Of a stretch of 49,422 bases of DNA, positions 1 through 8,328 are shown in pieces. Made by a program: the position numbers and the translations under genes. Source of the DNA: Actinomycetota bacterium (GTDB lineage: Bacteria > Actinomycetota > Actinomycetes > Streptosporangiales > Streptosporangiaceae). Under the pieces are notes generated by a model. It had not been told where the DNA came from, made no database searches, and worked only from the letters and a program-made list of their open reading frames with translations. Position 1 is the first letter of the stretch; the number at the start of each line of letters is the position of its first letter. Where the stretch lies: NCBI GenBank assembly GCA_019240215.1, contig JAFAYQ010000015.1:1-49422 (forward strand), in the 5' to 3' direction.

Positions 1-44
1 AGGCACCGGCCATGAAAGGTCAGCCGGGCATTACCGTGGGACAT

Positions 45-95
45 GAAGACCTCCAGTGGGTGAAGACGGCATCTCCACCTCACTCGGAGGTCTTC
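45..95. terminator. Long inverted repeat, possible terminator
   Basis: A 10-bp arm at 45-54 (GAAGACCTCC) is matched exactly by its reverse complement at 86-95, and the inner bases (AGTG at 55-58 with CACT at 81-84) pair further around one bulge. On the plus strand the stem is followed by TTAAC. It lies downstream of the minus-strand gene ending at 162, so it may end that transcript, or one entering from the left. There is no long T-run, so the terminator role is inferred. Confidence 0.35.
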
Positions 96-161
96 TTAAC
101 GATCAAGCACCAGCCCCGGCGTGTCACCAACCTGATGGCTCAGTACACCTAGCGGCGCGGG

Positions 162-446
162 TCACTCCACCTCGTTCAGGATCCGCTGCATGCGGTCCAG
201 CTGCTCCCGGAGCGCGTCAAGCTGGACGCCAAGGTCGGTGAGCCGGAAATCGACGTGCTCCTGGGCGGTGATCGACACATCGCTCAGCCGCCGGAACTCG
301 TCGGCCAGCTCCCGGTACTGGTCGCTTGCACCCAGCTGGACCCGGGCCCGCCGGACGGCGCCGAGGTGGCTGACCGCCATCGCGGCCAGGATCACCACCA
401 CCACCGCGGCGATGACGACGAAAACGATGATGTCGCCCGCGCTCAT
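162..446 (-). CDS. Small membrane-anchored coiled-coil protein
   Basis: This 94-residue protein begins with one strongly hydrophobic segment (about residues 5-27, rich in Val, Ile and Ala). A charged helical region follows, likely coiled coil, with heptad-like Leu spacing in the last 30 residues. The layout suggests a single-pass inner-membrane protein with a cytoplasmic or peripheral helical tail. I do not recognise a named family. Its ATG overlaps the TGA of the upstream regulator gene (ATGA at 443-446), so the two are probably translationally coupled and act together, perhaps as regulator and membrane partner. No catalytic motif is visible. Confidence is high that it is a gene and low for any function. 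Confidence 0.75.
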   Translation of the reverse strand: MSAGDIIVFVVIAAVVVVILAAMAVSHLGAVRRARVQLGASDQYRELADEFRRLSDVSITAQEHVDFRLTDLGVQLDALREQLDRMQRILNEVE

Positions 447-784
447 CGCGGCACCTCCGCGCCGAGGTCACTGCCCGCCTGCAGCGTCCGCACCGCCACT
501 TGGATCGCCTGCGGCGTCAGCTGCAGGGCGAACGGCGTCACTTCGTAGAACTTCATGGCCTTCCCATCCGCCGATACTTCGATATCGGCCGTTACCAGAC
601 CGGCGGCCTGCAGCTTGCGCAGGTGGACCTGCAGCAAGGCGCGGCTGATGTCCAGCTCCCGAGCGAGCTGGCTCACGTAGTTGCGTTCGGCCGCCAGTGC
701 GGCGACGACCCGCAGCCGGTGCGGATTGGCCAGCGTGGCCAGCACCTGCAGCAGCTCGTCACCCGTCAAATCAAAGTTATTCAT
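443..784 (-). CDS. ArsR-like winged-helix transcriptional regulator
   Basis: The 113-residue product has an ArsR-type winged-helix fold: an N-terminal helix, then ANPHRLRVVAAL, a recognition region around VSQLARELDISRALLQVHLRKL and a wing ending in KFYEVTPFALQL. It contains no cysteine, so it lacks the Cys metal site of classical ArsR/SmtB sensors, and its signal is unknown. A GTG at 791-793 could add three residues. I prefer the ATG at 782-784 because a good promoter (TTGCCT, 17 bp, TAGCAT) would start transcription only a few bases before it. The inverted repeat over that promoter suggests autoregulation. It is coupled to the downstream membrane-protein gene by an ATGA overlap. Confidence 0.85.
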   Translation of the reverse strand: MNNFDLTGDELLQVLATLANPHRLRVVAALAAERNYVSQLARELDISRALLQVHLRKLQAAGLVTADIEVSADGKAMKFYEVTPFALQLTPQAIQVAVRTLQAGSDLGAEVPR

Positions 785-791
785 CCCTAGC

Positions 792-822
792 ACATGCTAA
801 TAAAACTTTGCATGTTAGGCAA
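792..822 (-). promoter_or_regulatory. Promoter with overlapping inverted-repeat operator
   Basis: Read on the minus strand, TTGCCT (817-822) and TAGCAT (794-799) are separated by exactly 17 bp, a good vegetative-type promoter. A perfect 6-bp inverted repeat, ACATGC at 792-797 and GCATGT at 810-815, covers the -10 box and part of the spacer. This placement suits a repressor site, most simply for the ArsR-like protein encoded just downstream. The operator role is inferred from position and symmetry. Confidence 0.6.
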
Positions 823-955
823 GGGTGGTTTGGGCTGCGGCGGGTGCGGCCGGCGCCGCGGTGGCGTGACCGGCAGAGGAGCGGGGCGGCGGTTGGATGG
901 GAGGCCCGAGAAGGGTAGGGCCTGCGGTCAGCGGGGCGCCTGCGGCCGGGCGAGG

Positions 956-997
956 CCTGCGGCGGGGTTGAGCCTGCGGCGGGGTTGAGCCTGCGGC
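956..997. repeat. 17-bp tandem repeat in intergenic region
   Basis: The unit CCTGCGGCGGGGTTGAG occurs at 956-972 and 973-989, with a partial third copy to 997. Degenerate CCTGCGG copies lie just upstream (931-955). It sits in the 785-1126 gap between the regulator promoter and the 3' end of the monooxygenase operon. The rest of that gap is GC-rich and I see no gene in it. Confidence 0.6.
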
Positions 998-1126
998 TTC
1001 TTGCTGTTATCAGCGTGCGGGGGGCAGCGGGTGAGCGGGACGGGTGCGAAGGGGGCAGCGGAGTACGGCGGGGAGCTGTCCGGTCACGGGAGATAAGCAG
1101 CGGGCCGGGGGTCGGCCAGGTGGGGC

Positions 1127-2245
1127 CTAGCGGCGGGACCACTCCTCGGCGAGCAGGCGGTAGGAGCGGACGCGGTCGGCGTGGTCGTGGGTGATGGTGG
1201 TGATGATCAATTCGTCGGCGTGGGTCGCTTCCTGGAGTTGCTCGAGCTGGTCGGCGACCTGTTTGGGGGAACCGGTGAACTGGGTGTCGACGCGGTCGGT
1301 GACCAGGGCCCGGTCCTCGTCGGTCCAGGTGTATTCGCGGGCCTGGCCGGGAGTGGGGAACTGGATCGCGCCGGCGCCGGTGCGGATGCTGCGGACCCAG
1401 GCGCCGTAGCCGGCCGCCAGCTCGCGGGCGGTGGCCTCGGTGTCGGCCACCACCACGTCGGCCGACACGCTCACGTAGGGCTGGGCGAGTTCGTCGCGGG
1501 CGACGAACGCCTCACGGTAGCCGTCGGCCGCCTCCAGCACGGTGGCCGGGCTGACGTGGTAGTTGGCCGCGAAGCGGAGGCCGTTGGCCCCGGCCACCTG
1601 GGCGCTCTCGCCGCCGCTGCTGCCGAGGATCCAGACCTGAAGGTCGGCGCCCTCGCCGGGAACGATGTGGGCTTCCACGCCGTCGGCGGTGCGGTAGGTG
1701 CCGCGCAGCAGCGCCAGCACGTCAGCGACCTGCTCGGTGTAGTCCTGCGACTTGGCCTCGGGCAGCTGCAGCAGCTTCTTCTGCATGGCGAAGCGCGGCG
1801 ACTTGAACAGGTGAGCCAGCGAGGGCCGCTTGGGGATGAGCAGCCCGTTGCCGGTCCGGTGGGCCTCGGGGGGCGGCCCGCTGGGGGCGCCGCCCGGTGG
1901 CTTGCCGCCCGACCGGCCCAGGCCGAGGTCGAGGCGGCCCGGGTAGAGCGCGTCGATGAGGCCGAACTCCTCGACCGTGGACAGCGCGGTGCGGTGGCCC
2001 ATTTGGACCGCGCCCGAGCCGATGCGGATGGTCGAGGTGGCCCCGGCCGTCAGGGCCAGCACCACGGCCGGGGAGGTGCCGGCCACCCCGGGGTTGAGGT
2101 GGTGCTCGGCGAACCAGTAGCGGGTGTAGCCGAGCTGCTCGGCCTGGCGGGCCAGGTCCATGCTGTTGTGCAGCGCCTCGGCGGCGTTCGACCCGGTGCT
2201 GATCGGCACCAGGTCGAGCACGGCCAGCGGAGTCCGGTTGGTCAT
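1127..2245 (-). CDS. LLM-class flavin-dependent oxidoreductase (luciferase-like)
   Basis: The 372-residue product has the bacterial luciferase-like (LLM) TIM-barrel pattern: an N-terminal strand, then YTRYWFAEHHLNPGVAGTSP, a segment typical of the alkanal-monooxygenase-like subgroup, and later the RIGSGAVQMGHRTALSTVEEFG and LYPGRLDLGLGRSGG segments. Members use reduced FMN (some F420) to oxygenate or oxidise small organic substrates. It is the last gene of a three-gene minus-strand operon, and its ATG overlaps the stop of the upstream monooxygenase by four bases. No flavin reductase gene is present nearby, so reduced flavin must come from elsewhere. The substrate cannot be read from the sequence. 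Confidence 0.88.
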   Translation of the reverse strand: MTNRTPLAVLDLVPISTGSNAAEALHNSMDLARQAEQLGYTRYWFAEHHLNPGVAGTSPAVVLALTAGATSTIRIGSGAVQMGHRTALSTVEEFGLIDALYPGRLDLGLGRSGGKPPGGAPSGPPPEAHRTGNGLLIPKRPSLAHLFKSPRFAMQKKLLQLPEAKSQDYTEQVADVLALLRGTYRTADGVEAHIVPGEGADLQVWILGSSGGESAQVAGANGLRFAANYHVSPATVLEAADGYREAFVARDELAQPYVSVSADVVVADTEATARELAAGYGAWVRSIRTGAGAIQFPTPGQAREYTWTDEDRALVTDRVDTQFTGSPKQVADQLEQLQEATHADELIITTITHDHADRVRSYRLLAEEWSRR

Positions 2246-3612
2246 GACGCCACCGCCTTTTCGTTCGCGGCCGGGGTGGGCAGCGGGTCGAGGCCCAGGT
2301 GGGACCGGAGCGTGGTGCCCTCGTACTCGGTGCGGAACACGCCCCGTTCCTGCAGCAGCGGGACCACCGTGTCGGCGAACTCATCGAGGCCGCCGGGGGT
2401 GATGTGCGGGACGAGGATGAAGCCGTCGCTGGCGTCGGCCTGCACCAGGCGGTTGATGTCGGCGGCGACGGTGGCGGGCGAGCCGATGAACGTCTGCCGC
2501 CCGGTGACCTCGATGACCACCTCGCGCAGGGACAGATTCCGCTCGGCGGCCAGGGCCCGCCACTGGGCGGCGACCGCCAGCGGGTCCCGGTACATCCGCA
2601 CGCTGGCCCGGCCCCGGGAGATCGTGTTCTCCCCCGGGAGCGGGTCGGCCTCCGGCAGCGGGCCGTCCGGGTCGTAGCCGGACAGGTCGCGGTTCCACAG
2701 CTGCTCGGCGAACATGATCGCGGTCTGCCCGCTGACCTGCTGGAAGCGCACCTCGCGGGCAATGGCGGCAGCGTCTTCATCCGTGTCGCCGAGCACGAAC
2801 GTAGCCGCGGGCAGGATCTTGAGCTGGTCCGGGATCCGCCCGTACCTGGCCAGCCGGCCCTTCACGTCCGCGTAGAACTTCTGCCCATCTTCGAGCGTGC
2901 CGTGGCGGCTGAAGATCGCGTCGGCGCTGGCGGCGGCGAACTCGCGGCCCTCCTCGGAGTCGCCGGCCTGGAAGATGACCGGGCGGCCCTGGGGGCTGCG
3001 GGGCACGTTGAACTGGCCGCTGATGTCGAAGTGGCGGTCGTGGTGGGCGAACCGGCCGGCGTCGGGGTCGGCCAGGAACACCCCGGACTCCTGGTCGGCC
3101 ACGATCTCGTCCCCGCGCCAGGAGTCGAACAGCTCCCAGGTGGTGCGCATGAACGTCTTGGCCCGCTCGTAGCGGTCCTCCTGGGGCAGGAAGCCGCCGC
3201 GCCGGAAGTTCTCGCCGGTGAACGCGTCCCAGGAGGTGACGACGTTCCAGGCCGCCCGGCCGTCGGACAGGTGGTCCAGGCTGGCGAACTGCCGGGCCAC
3301 CTCGTAAGGCTCGTTGAAGGTGGAGTTGATCGTGCCGGCCAGCCCCAGCCGGTCGGTCACGGCCGCCAGCGCGGCCAGCACCGTGAACGTGTCCGGGCGG
3401 CCGACGACGTCCAGGTCGTAGATCTTCCCGCCCTGCTCGCGCAGCCGCAGCCCCTCGGCCAGGAACAGGAAGTCGAACTTGGCCCGCTCGGCGGTCTGCG
3501 CCAGGTGCGCGAACGAGCTGAACTCGATGTGGCTGCCGGACCGCGGGTCGCTCCAGACCGTGGTGTTGTTGACCCCGGGAAAGTGGGCCGCGAGGTGGAT
3601 CTGCTTGGGCAT
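2242..3612 (-). CDS. NtaA/SnaA/DszA-family FMN-dependent monooxygenase
   Basis: The 456-residue protein fits the nitrilotriacetate monooxygenase component A family, which uses FMNH2 from a separate reductase. Typical blocks are visible: an N-terminal HLAAHFPGVNNTTVW, then AERAKFDFLFLAEGLRLR, the LDHLSDGRAAWNVVTSWD flavin-binding region and the RPVIFQAGDSEEGREFAA block. Length agrees with the family (about 430-460). It lies 3 bp downstream of another family member and overlaps the next gene by 4 bp, so all three are co-transcribed. Known relatives attack aminopolycarboxylates, thiophenes, sulfones or pristinamycin precursors. The actual substrate here is unknown. Confidence 0.9.
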   Translation of the reverse strand: MPKQIHLAAHFPGVNNTTVWSDPRSGSHIEFSSFAHLAQTAERAKFDFLFLAEGLRLREQGGKIYDLDVVGRPDTFTVLAALAAVTDRLGLAGTINSTFNEPYEVARQFASLDHLSDGRAAWNVVTSWDAFTGENFRRGGFLPQEDRYERAKTFMRTTWELFDSWRGDEIVADQESGVFLADPDAGRFAHHDRHFDISGQFNVPRSPQGRPVIFQAGDSEEGREFAAASADAIFSRHGTLEDGQKFYADVKGRLARYGRIPDQLKILPAATFVLGDTDEDAAAIAREVRFQQVSGQTAIMFAEQLWNRDLSGYDPDGPLPEADPLPGENTISRGRASVRMYRDPLAVAAQWRALAAERNLSLREVVIEVTGRQTFIGSPATVAADINRLVQADASDGFILVPHITPGGLDEFADTVVPLLQERGVFRTEYEGTTLRSHLGLDPLPTPAANEKAVAS

Positions 3613-3615
3613 CGT

Positions 3616-4839
3616 TCAGTTCCTCCCGGCCGGGGCGTAGCGGTTGGCGGGGCGGCGGACGAGCCCGAGCCGCTCGCGCAGGGTGGCGTCGTCGTAGGCG
3701 GTCCGGAACACCCCGCGGCGCTGCAGTTCGGGCACCAGGTCGCGGGTGATCGCCTCGAGGTCGTCGGGGATGACGGCCGGGCGCAGCCGGAAGCCGGACA
3801 GGCCGGCCGCCCGCCACTCCAGCAGCAGGTCGGCCAGCTGGCTGGCGGTACCGGCGAAGATGCGGGCGTCGCTGGTGTACTCACGCCCTGACCGCTCGTC
3901 CAGCCGGTCCCGGCGGGCCTGGGCGGCGGCGGCGTCCGGGCCCAGGAACACCACCAGGTCGGCCAGCACCGGCAGCGGCTCTTCGGCCCGGCCGGCGGCG
4001 GCCTGGGCCGCCCGGATCTCGGCCACGATCGCGGCCGCGCCGGCCGGGTCGGGCGGGGTCACGTAGCCGACGTCGGCCGAGCGGCCGATCAGCTGGTACG
4101 GCCCGGTCGCGTGCCCGAGCGCGCTGACCACCGGCTGGCCCTGGGGCGGGCGCGGGGTGATCGACGGCCCCTTGACGCTGAACTGCTCGCCGACGAAGTC
4201 GATGTAGTGCACCTTTTCGATATCAATGAAGCGCCCGGTGCTGACGTCGCGGATCTCGGCGTCGTCCTCCCAGCTGTCCCACAGCCGCCGCATGACCTCG
4301 ACGTAGTCGGCCGCCTCGGCGAACAGGGCGCCGATGAGCTCGCGCACGGCCGGGTTGTCGCGGTCGGCCAGGCTGAGCTGGGGGAAGCTGCGGCGGCCGA
4401 AGTGGGCCGCCTCGTGCGGGGCGGCCGACACCCGGACCCGGACCCCGGCCCGGCCGGTGCTCACGTAGTCGAGGGTGGCGATGGCCTTGGAGGCGTGGAA
4501 CGGCTCGGTGTGGGTGACGATCACGGTCGGGACCAGCCCCAGGTGCCGGGTGCGGGGCGCCACCCGGGCCGCGATCAGCACCGAGTCGAGCCGCCCGCGG
4601 ACCTGGTCGGTGCGCCCGTCCGGGGCCTGGTAGCGGCTGGACTGCAGGCTCAGCCCGTCTTCGATGGTGACGAAGTCGAGCAGGCCGCGTTCGGCCTCGG
4701 CCGCCAGGTCGGTCCAGTAGCGGCCGGTGAGCAGCTCGGCCGGGCGGGCGCGAGGCTCGCGCCAGGCGGCCGGATGCCAGCCCGCCCCCTCGAGAGCAAC
4801 GGACAAGATCAGGCTGGGGTCAGGCGCGGCGGTGCTCAG
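3616..4839 (-). CDS. NtaA-like LLM flavin-dependent monooxygenase, probable CTG start
   Basis: This is the first gene of the monooxygenase operon, of the same family as its neighbour but with a different N-terminus (VALEGAGWHPAAWREP). The TTG at 4804-4806 would begin inside a conserved-looking first strand. The frame stays open upstream without any ATG or GTG until an in-frame TAG. A CTG at 4837-4839, preceded by GGACGGGAG at suitable spacing, gives the natural N-terminus MSTAAPDPSLILSVALEG (407 residues). Other blocks seen are FVTIEDGLSLQ, LDYVSTGRAGVRVRVSA and QPVVSALGHATG. It is an FMN-dependent monooxygenase of unknown substrate. The start codon is an inference, with the TTG as the alternative. 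Confidence 0.8.
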   Translation of the reverse strand: MSTAAPDPSLILSVALEGAGWHPAAWREPRARPAELLTGRYWTDLAAEAERGLLDFVTIEDGLSLQSSRYQAPDGRTDQVRGRLDSVLIAARVAPRTRHLGLVPTVIVTHTEPFHASKAIATLDYVSTGRAGVRVRVSAAPHEAAHFGRRSFPQLSLADRDNPAVRELIGALFAEAADYVEVMRRLWDSWEDDAEIRDVSTGRFIDIEKVHYIDFVGEQFSVKGPSITPRPPQGQPVVSALGHATGPYQLIGRSADVGYVTPPDPAGAAAIVAEIRAAQAAAGRAEEPLPVLADLVVFLGPDAAAAQARRDRLDERSGREYTSDARIFAGTASQLADLLLEWRAAGLSGFRLRPAVIPDDLEAITRDLVPELQRRGVFRTAYDDATLRERLGLVRRPANRYAPAGRN

Positions 4840-5053
4840 AGCGGGCTCCCGTCCATCGGGGGTGTCGCTAGGTAAAGACTAATTCGCAAACTAGGTTATT
4901 CCGATAGGGATTGCCTGGTAGTGGGCAGGCTGCCCACGGGCCGGCGGCTGGTGGGCGGCGGCCGGCCCGCACGGACCGGGCGGCCGGGCATAACCGCGCC
5001 GGTTTCCGGTTTGTACCCAGCGAAGCGGCGACGACAACGGAGGCGGCAACGGG
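4840..5053. promoter_or_regulatory. Divergent intergenic region with AT-rich island
   Basis: This gap separates the minus-strand monooxygenase operon from the plus-strand oxidoreductase operon, so it must hold both promoters. An AT-rich island at 4869-4915 stands out. It contains two near-identical CTAGGT(T/A)A words and a CCGATAGGGAT segment, which faintly resembles sites of Rrf2-type sulfur regulators. That resemblance is too weak to assign. No gene is visible. Confidence 0.45.
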
Positions 5054-5986
5054 ATGAAGGCGTACGTCTACAACGGCTACGGCGGCCCCGAGGTCGAGTC
5101 GCTGGCGGACGTGCCGCGGCCCGCGCCGGGCCCCGGTCAGCTGCTGATCGCGGTGGACGCGGCCGGGGTCAACCCGGCCGACTGGAAGCGCCGGACCGGC
5201 ACCATGCGGGCGGCGGGCAGTGCCTCCGATCGGCCGGCTGAGCAGTTCCCGCTGGTGTTCGGGCGGGAGGCGGCCGGCCTGGTGGCGGCGACCGGTCCCG
5301 GGGTGGACGGCTTCGCGCTCGGCGACCCGGTGTTCGGCAACAGCGACGGCGGCGGGTTCTCCGAGTACGCGGTGCTGCCGGCCGCACTGACCGCGCACCG
5401 GCGGCCGGGGCTGGCCGCCACCGACGCCGCGACGTTGCCGGTGGCCGCCGCCACCGGTTACGACGGCATCCGCCAGCTGGGCCTCCCGGCCGGCGCGACC
5501 GTGCTGATCAACGGGGTGGGCGGCGGCGTCGGGGTGGCGGCCGCTCAGGTCGCCCGGCACCAGGGGCTGACCGTGATCGGCACCGCCAGCGCGGGCAAGA
5601 AGGACTTCGTCGAGTCGCTCGGTGTCACCCACGTCGAGTACGGGCCGGGGGTGGCCGACCGGATCCGGGCGGCGGCCCCGCACGGCATCGACGGCATCTA
5701 CGACCAGGTCGGCGGGCCGGCCCTGGAGGACGTGGCCCCGCTCCTGACCGACCGGTCGAAGCTGGTCAGCGCGGGCGACCGGGCCACCGTGGCCCGGCTC
5801 GGCGGCTCGCCGGTGGCCCGCGCCCGCAACCGGCAGGTGCTCGACGCGGTGGCCGACCTGGTCATCAGCGGCGCGCTCCGGCCCTCCGTGACCCACACGT
5901 TCCCGCTGGACCAGGCGGCGGCCGCGCTGCGGCTGGTCGAGGACGGGCATGTCCAGGGCAAGGTCGTCATCGAGGTCGCCAAGTGA
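5054..5986 (+). CDS. NADP-dependent quinone-oxidoreductase-like MDR protein
   Basis: The 310-residue protein is a zinc-free medium-chain dehydrogenase/reductase of the quinone oxidoreductase type. Its N-terminal GroES-like domain starts MKAYVYNGYGGPEV and contains DAAGVNPADWKRR. The Rossmann domain carries the dinucleotide loop NGVGGGVGVAAAQVA (about residues 155-169), followed by VIGTASAGKKDFVESLG, which suits NADPH. The cysteines that bind zinc in alcohol dehydrogenases are absent. A GGAGG lies 10 bp before the ATG. It begins a plus-strand operon whose next gene overlaps by 4 bp. It diverges from the monooxygenase operon and may handle carbonyl or enone products, but this is inferred from position only. 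Confidence 0.87.
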   Translation: MKAYVYNGYGGPEVESLADVPRPAPGPGQLLIAVDAAGVNPADWKRRTGTMRAAGSASDRPAEQFPLVFGREAAGLVAATGPGVDGFALGDPVFGNSDGGGFSEYAVLPAALTAHRRPGLAATDAATLPVAAATGYDGIRQLGLPAGATVLINGVGGGVGVAAAQVARHQGLTVIGTASAGKKDFVESLGVTHVEYGPGVADRIRAAAPHGIDGIYDQVGGPALEDVAPLLTDRSKLVSAGDRATVARLGGSPVARARNRQVLDAVADLVISGALRPSVTHTFPLDQAAAALRLVEDGHVQGKVVIEVAK

Positions 5987-6711
5987 GCCATCCGCTCGAC
6001 AACCCGGTGCTGTCCTCGCTGACCGGCGGCCACGCCAGCTTCGCGGAAAAGCACGGCCAGGCGCTGCGCTACCCGGCCGACGTGGTGCCGTTCGCGGCGC
6101 TGCCCGACGACCCCGGCCCGGCCGACTGGGCCGACCTGGCCACGCTGGCGGGCCCGGGCGGCACGCTGGCGCTGGCGGGCGAACGGTCCGGGCCGCCGGA
6201 CGGCTGGCAGCTGCTCTGGGGCGGGGAAGGAGTCCAGCTGATCGACGCCGGGGTGAGCGTCGGCGGGCCGGATGAGGATGTGGTCCGGCTCGGGCTGGCC
6301 GACGTGCCGGAGATGCTGGACCTGACCGCCCGCACCCGGCCCGGGCCGTTCCTCCCGCGCACCTTCGAACTCGGCGTCTACCTGGGCATCCGGCGGGGCG
6401 GGGCGCTGGTCGCGATGGCCGGGGAACGGCTCAAGCCACCAGGCTGGACCGAGATCAGCGCGGTCTGCACCGACGACGGCTGGCGCGGGCACGGATTCGC
6501 CAGCCGCCTGATCCGGGTGCTGGTGGCCGGGATCCGGGCGCGCGGGGACACCGCGTTCCTGCACGCGGTGGCGACCAACTCGGGCGCCATCCGGCTGTAC
6601 GAGGCGATGGGTTTCCGGCTGCGGCAGCCCACGATCTTCCGGGCCATGCAGACCCCGGCCGAGGAGCCGGCGGCCGAGCCAGCGGCGGGGCCGGCCGAAC
6701 CGGCCCGTTGA
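5983..6711 (+). CDS. GNAT-family N-acetyltransferase
   Basis: The 242-residue protein starts at a GTG overlapping the stop of the preceding gene (GTGA). Its C-terminal half is a GNAT (FR47-like) domain: EISAVCTDDGWRGHGFASRL supplies the acetyl-CoA pyrophosphate loop (R-G-x-G-x-A pattern), and SGAIRLYEAMGFRLR the usual final helix and strand. The N-terminal 100 residues probably form an accessory domain. It transfers an acyl group from acyl-CoA to an amine, and the substrate cannot be predicted. The C-terminus ends in an Ala/Glu/Pro-rich tail. Confidence 0.85.
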   Translation: MSHPLDNPVLSSLTGGHASFAEKHGQALRYPADVVPFAALPDDPGPADWADLATLAGPGGTLALAGERSGPPDGWQLLWGGEGVQLIDAGVSVGGPDEDVVRLGLADVPEMLDLTARTRPGPFLPRTFELGVYLGIRRGGALVAMAGERLKPPGWTEISAVCTDDGWRGHGFASRLIRVLVAGIRARGDTAFLHAVATNSGAIRLYEAMGFRLRQPTIFRAMQTPAEEPAAEPAAGPAEPAR

Positions 6712-6744
6712 CGCGGCTCCGGATCGTCCGCGACGCTGGCTGGC

Positions 6745-8277
6745 ATGTACCCGGGGACCTACGCGGCGACGTCGCCGCAGCAGCCGGCCGTGATCATGGC
6801 CGACGGCAGCGAGACCCTCACCTACGGGCAGTTGGAGGACCGGTCGGCCCGGCTGGCCCGGCTGCTGTACGAGCGCGGGCTACGGCGTGGTGACAACGTG
6901 GCCCTGCTGTCGGAGAACAGCGCCCGCTACTACGACGTGTTCTGGGCGGCGCTGCGCAGCGGGCTGTACCTGACCGCGGTCAACCACCACCTGCAGCAGG
7001 CCGAGATCAGTTACATCCTGAACGACTGCGGGGCCAAGGCGCTGGTGGTGTCGGCCGCGAAGGCGGAGCAGGCCCTGGCGGTCGCGGGCGAGACGCCGGG
7101 GATTGAAACCCGGCTGGCGTTTGGCGGCTCGGTCCCCGGCCACGAGGACTTCGAGGCGGCGCTGGCGGGCAGCTCCTCCGAGCCGCTGGCCGACACCCGG
7201 GTCGGCGCCGACATGCTCTACTCCTCGGGCACCACCGGCCTGCCCAAGGCGATCAAGCTGCCGCTGCAGGACCGGCGGGTCGAGGAGCCCGGTGACCCGC
7301 TGGTCAGCGTGTTCGGGCGGATGTACGGCTTCGGCCGGGACACCGTCTACCTGACCCCGGCCCCGCTGTACCACGCGGCCCCGCTCCGGTTCGGCGGATT
7401 CGTGCAGGCGCTGGGCGGGACGGTGGTGGTGCTGCCGTCGTTCGACCCGGTGCGGGCGCTGCGGGCCATCGAGGAGTTCCGGATCACCCACAGCCAGTGG
7501 GTGCCGACGATGTTCGTGCGCATGCTCAAGCTGCCGGACACCGGGCGGCTGGGCCACGACCTGTCCAGCCACCGGGTGGCGATCCACGCGGCCGCGCCCT
7601 GCCCGGTCGACGTCAAGCGGGCGATGATCGACTGGTGGGGGCCGATCCTGCACGAGTACTACGCGGCCACCGAGGGCAACGGCGTCACGTTCATCAACTC
7701 CGAGCAGTGGCTGGACAAGCCGGGCTCGGTCGGCCCCGGCGGCCTGGGCACCCTGCACATCTGTCTCGAGGATGGCCGCGAGGTGGCGGCCGGCGAGATC
7801 GGGCTGGTCTACTTCGAGCGCGACAAGGTGCCGTTCACCTACCACAACGACCCGGACAAGACCCGCGAGGCGCAGCACCCGGACCACCCGACCTGGACCA
7901 CCACCGGCGACATCGGTTACCTCGACGACGACGGCTACCTGTTCCTGACCGACCGGCGGGCGTTCACGATCATCTCCGGCGGGGTCAACATCTACCCGCA
8001 GGAGATCGAGAACGTGCTGGCCCTGCACCCGAAGGTGTTCGACATCGCCGTCATCGGGGTGCCCGACCCGGAGATGGGTGAGGCGGTCAAGGCGGTGGTC
8101 CAGCCCGCCCCGGGGGTGGCCGCCGGCCCGGAGACCGCCGCCGAACTGCTGGCTTACCTGCGCGAGCGCATCGCGCACTACAAGGTGCCCCGGACCGTCG
8201 ACTTCGTGACCGCGCTCCCCCGCACCGCCACCGGCAAGCTGCAGAAAGGCAAGCTGCGGGCGCAGTACACCAGCTGA
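6745..8277 (+). CDS. AMP-forming acyl-CoA synthetase
   Basis: The 510-residue protein is an ANL-superfamily adenylate-forming enzyme. The P-loop [19 protein letters not shown] lies near residue 160, the [11 protein letters not shown] segment supplies the aromatic-TEG adenine motif, and [19 protein letters not shown] is the hinge region. The catalytic lysine lies in the C-terminal [12 protein letters not shown]. It activates a carboxylic acid as acyl-AMP and passes it to CoA. It resembles the FadD-like ligases of actinobacteria, and chain length or aromatic preference cannot be told. It follows the acetyltransferase by 33 bp on the same strand, so it probably belongs to the same operon. Confidence 0.9.
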   Translation: MYPGTYAATSPQQPAVIMADGSETLTYGQLEDRSARLARLLYERGLRRGDNVALLSENSARYYDVFWAALRSGLYLTAVNHHLQQAEISYILNDCGAKALVVSAAKAEQALAVAGETPGIETRLAFGGSVPGHEDFEAALAGSSSEPLADTRVGADMLYSSGTTGLPKAIKLPLQDRRVEEPGDPLVSVFGRMYGFGRDTVYLTPAPLYHAAPLRFGGFVQALGGTVVVLPSFDPVRALRAIEEFRITHSQWVPTMFVRMLKLPDTGRLGHDLSSHRVAIHAAAPCPVDVKRAMIDWWGPILHEYYAATEGNGVTFINSEQWLDKPGSVGPGGLGTLHICLEDGREVAAGEIGLVYFERDKVPFTYHNDPDKTREAQHPDHPTWTTTGDIGYLDDDGYLFLTDRRAFTIISGGVNIYPQEIENVLALHPKVFDIAVIGVPDPEMGEAVKAVVQPAPGVAAGPETAAELLAYLRERIAHYKVPRTVDFVTALPRTATGKLQKGKLRAQYTS

Positions 8278-8284
8278 GCGCCGG

Positions 8285-8317
8285 CCGGGCGGCCCCTTTG
8301 GTCAAGAGGCCGCCCGG
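8285..8317. terminator. Bidirectional terminator hairpin
   Basis: A perfect 10-bp stem (CCGGGCGGCC at 8285-8294, GGCCGCCCGG at 8308-8317) encloses a 13-nt loop. It lies in the 51-bp gap between the convergent acyl-CoA ligase and universal stress protein genes and would stop transcription from both sides. Confidence 0.7.
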
Positions 8318-8328
8318 GAGGTTGAGCG

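Noticed and set aside
1181..3891. Long open frames on the plus strand opposite the monooxygenase operon
   Set aside because: They are antisense to three genes with clear family motifs; the translations are Gly/Ala/Val-rich without domains, as expected from high-GC shadow frames.
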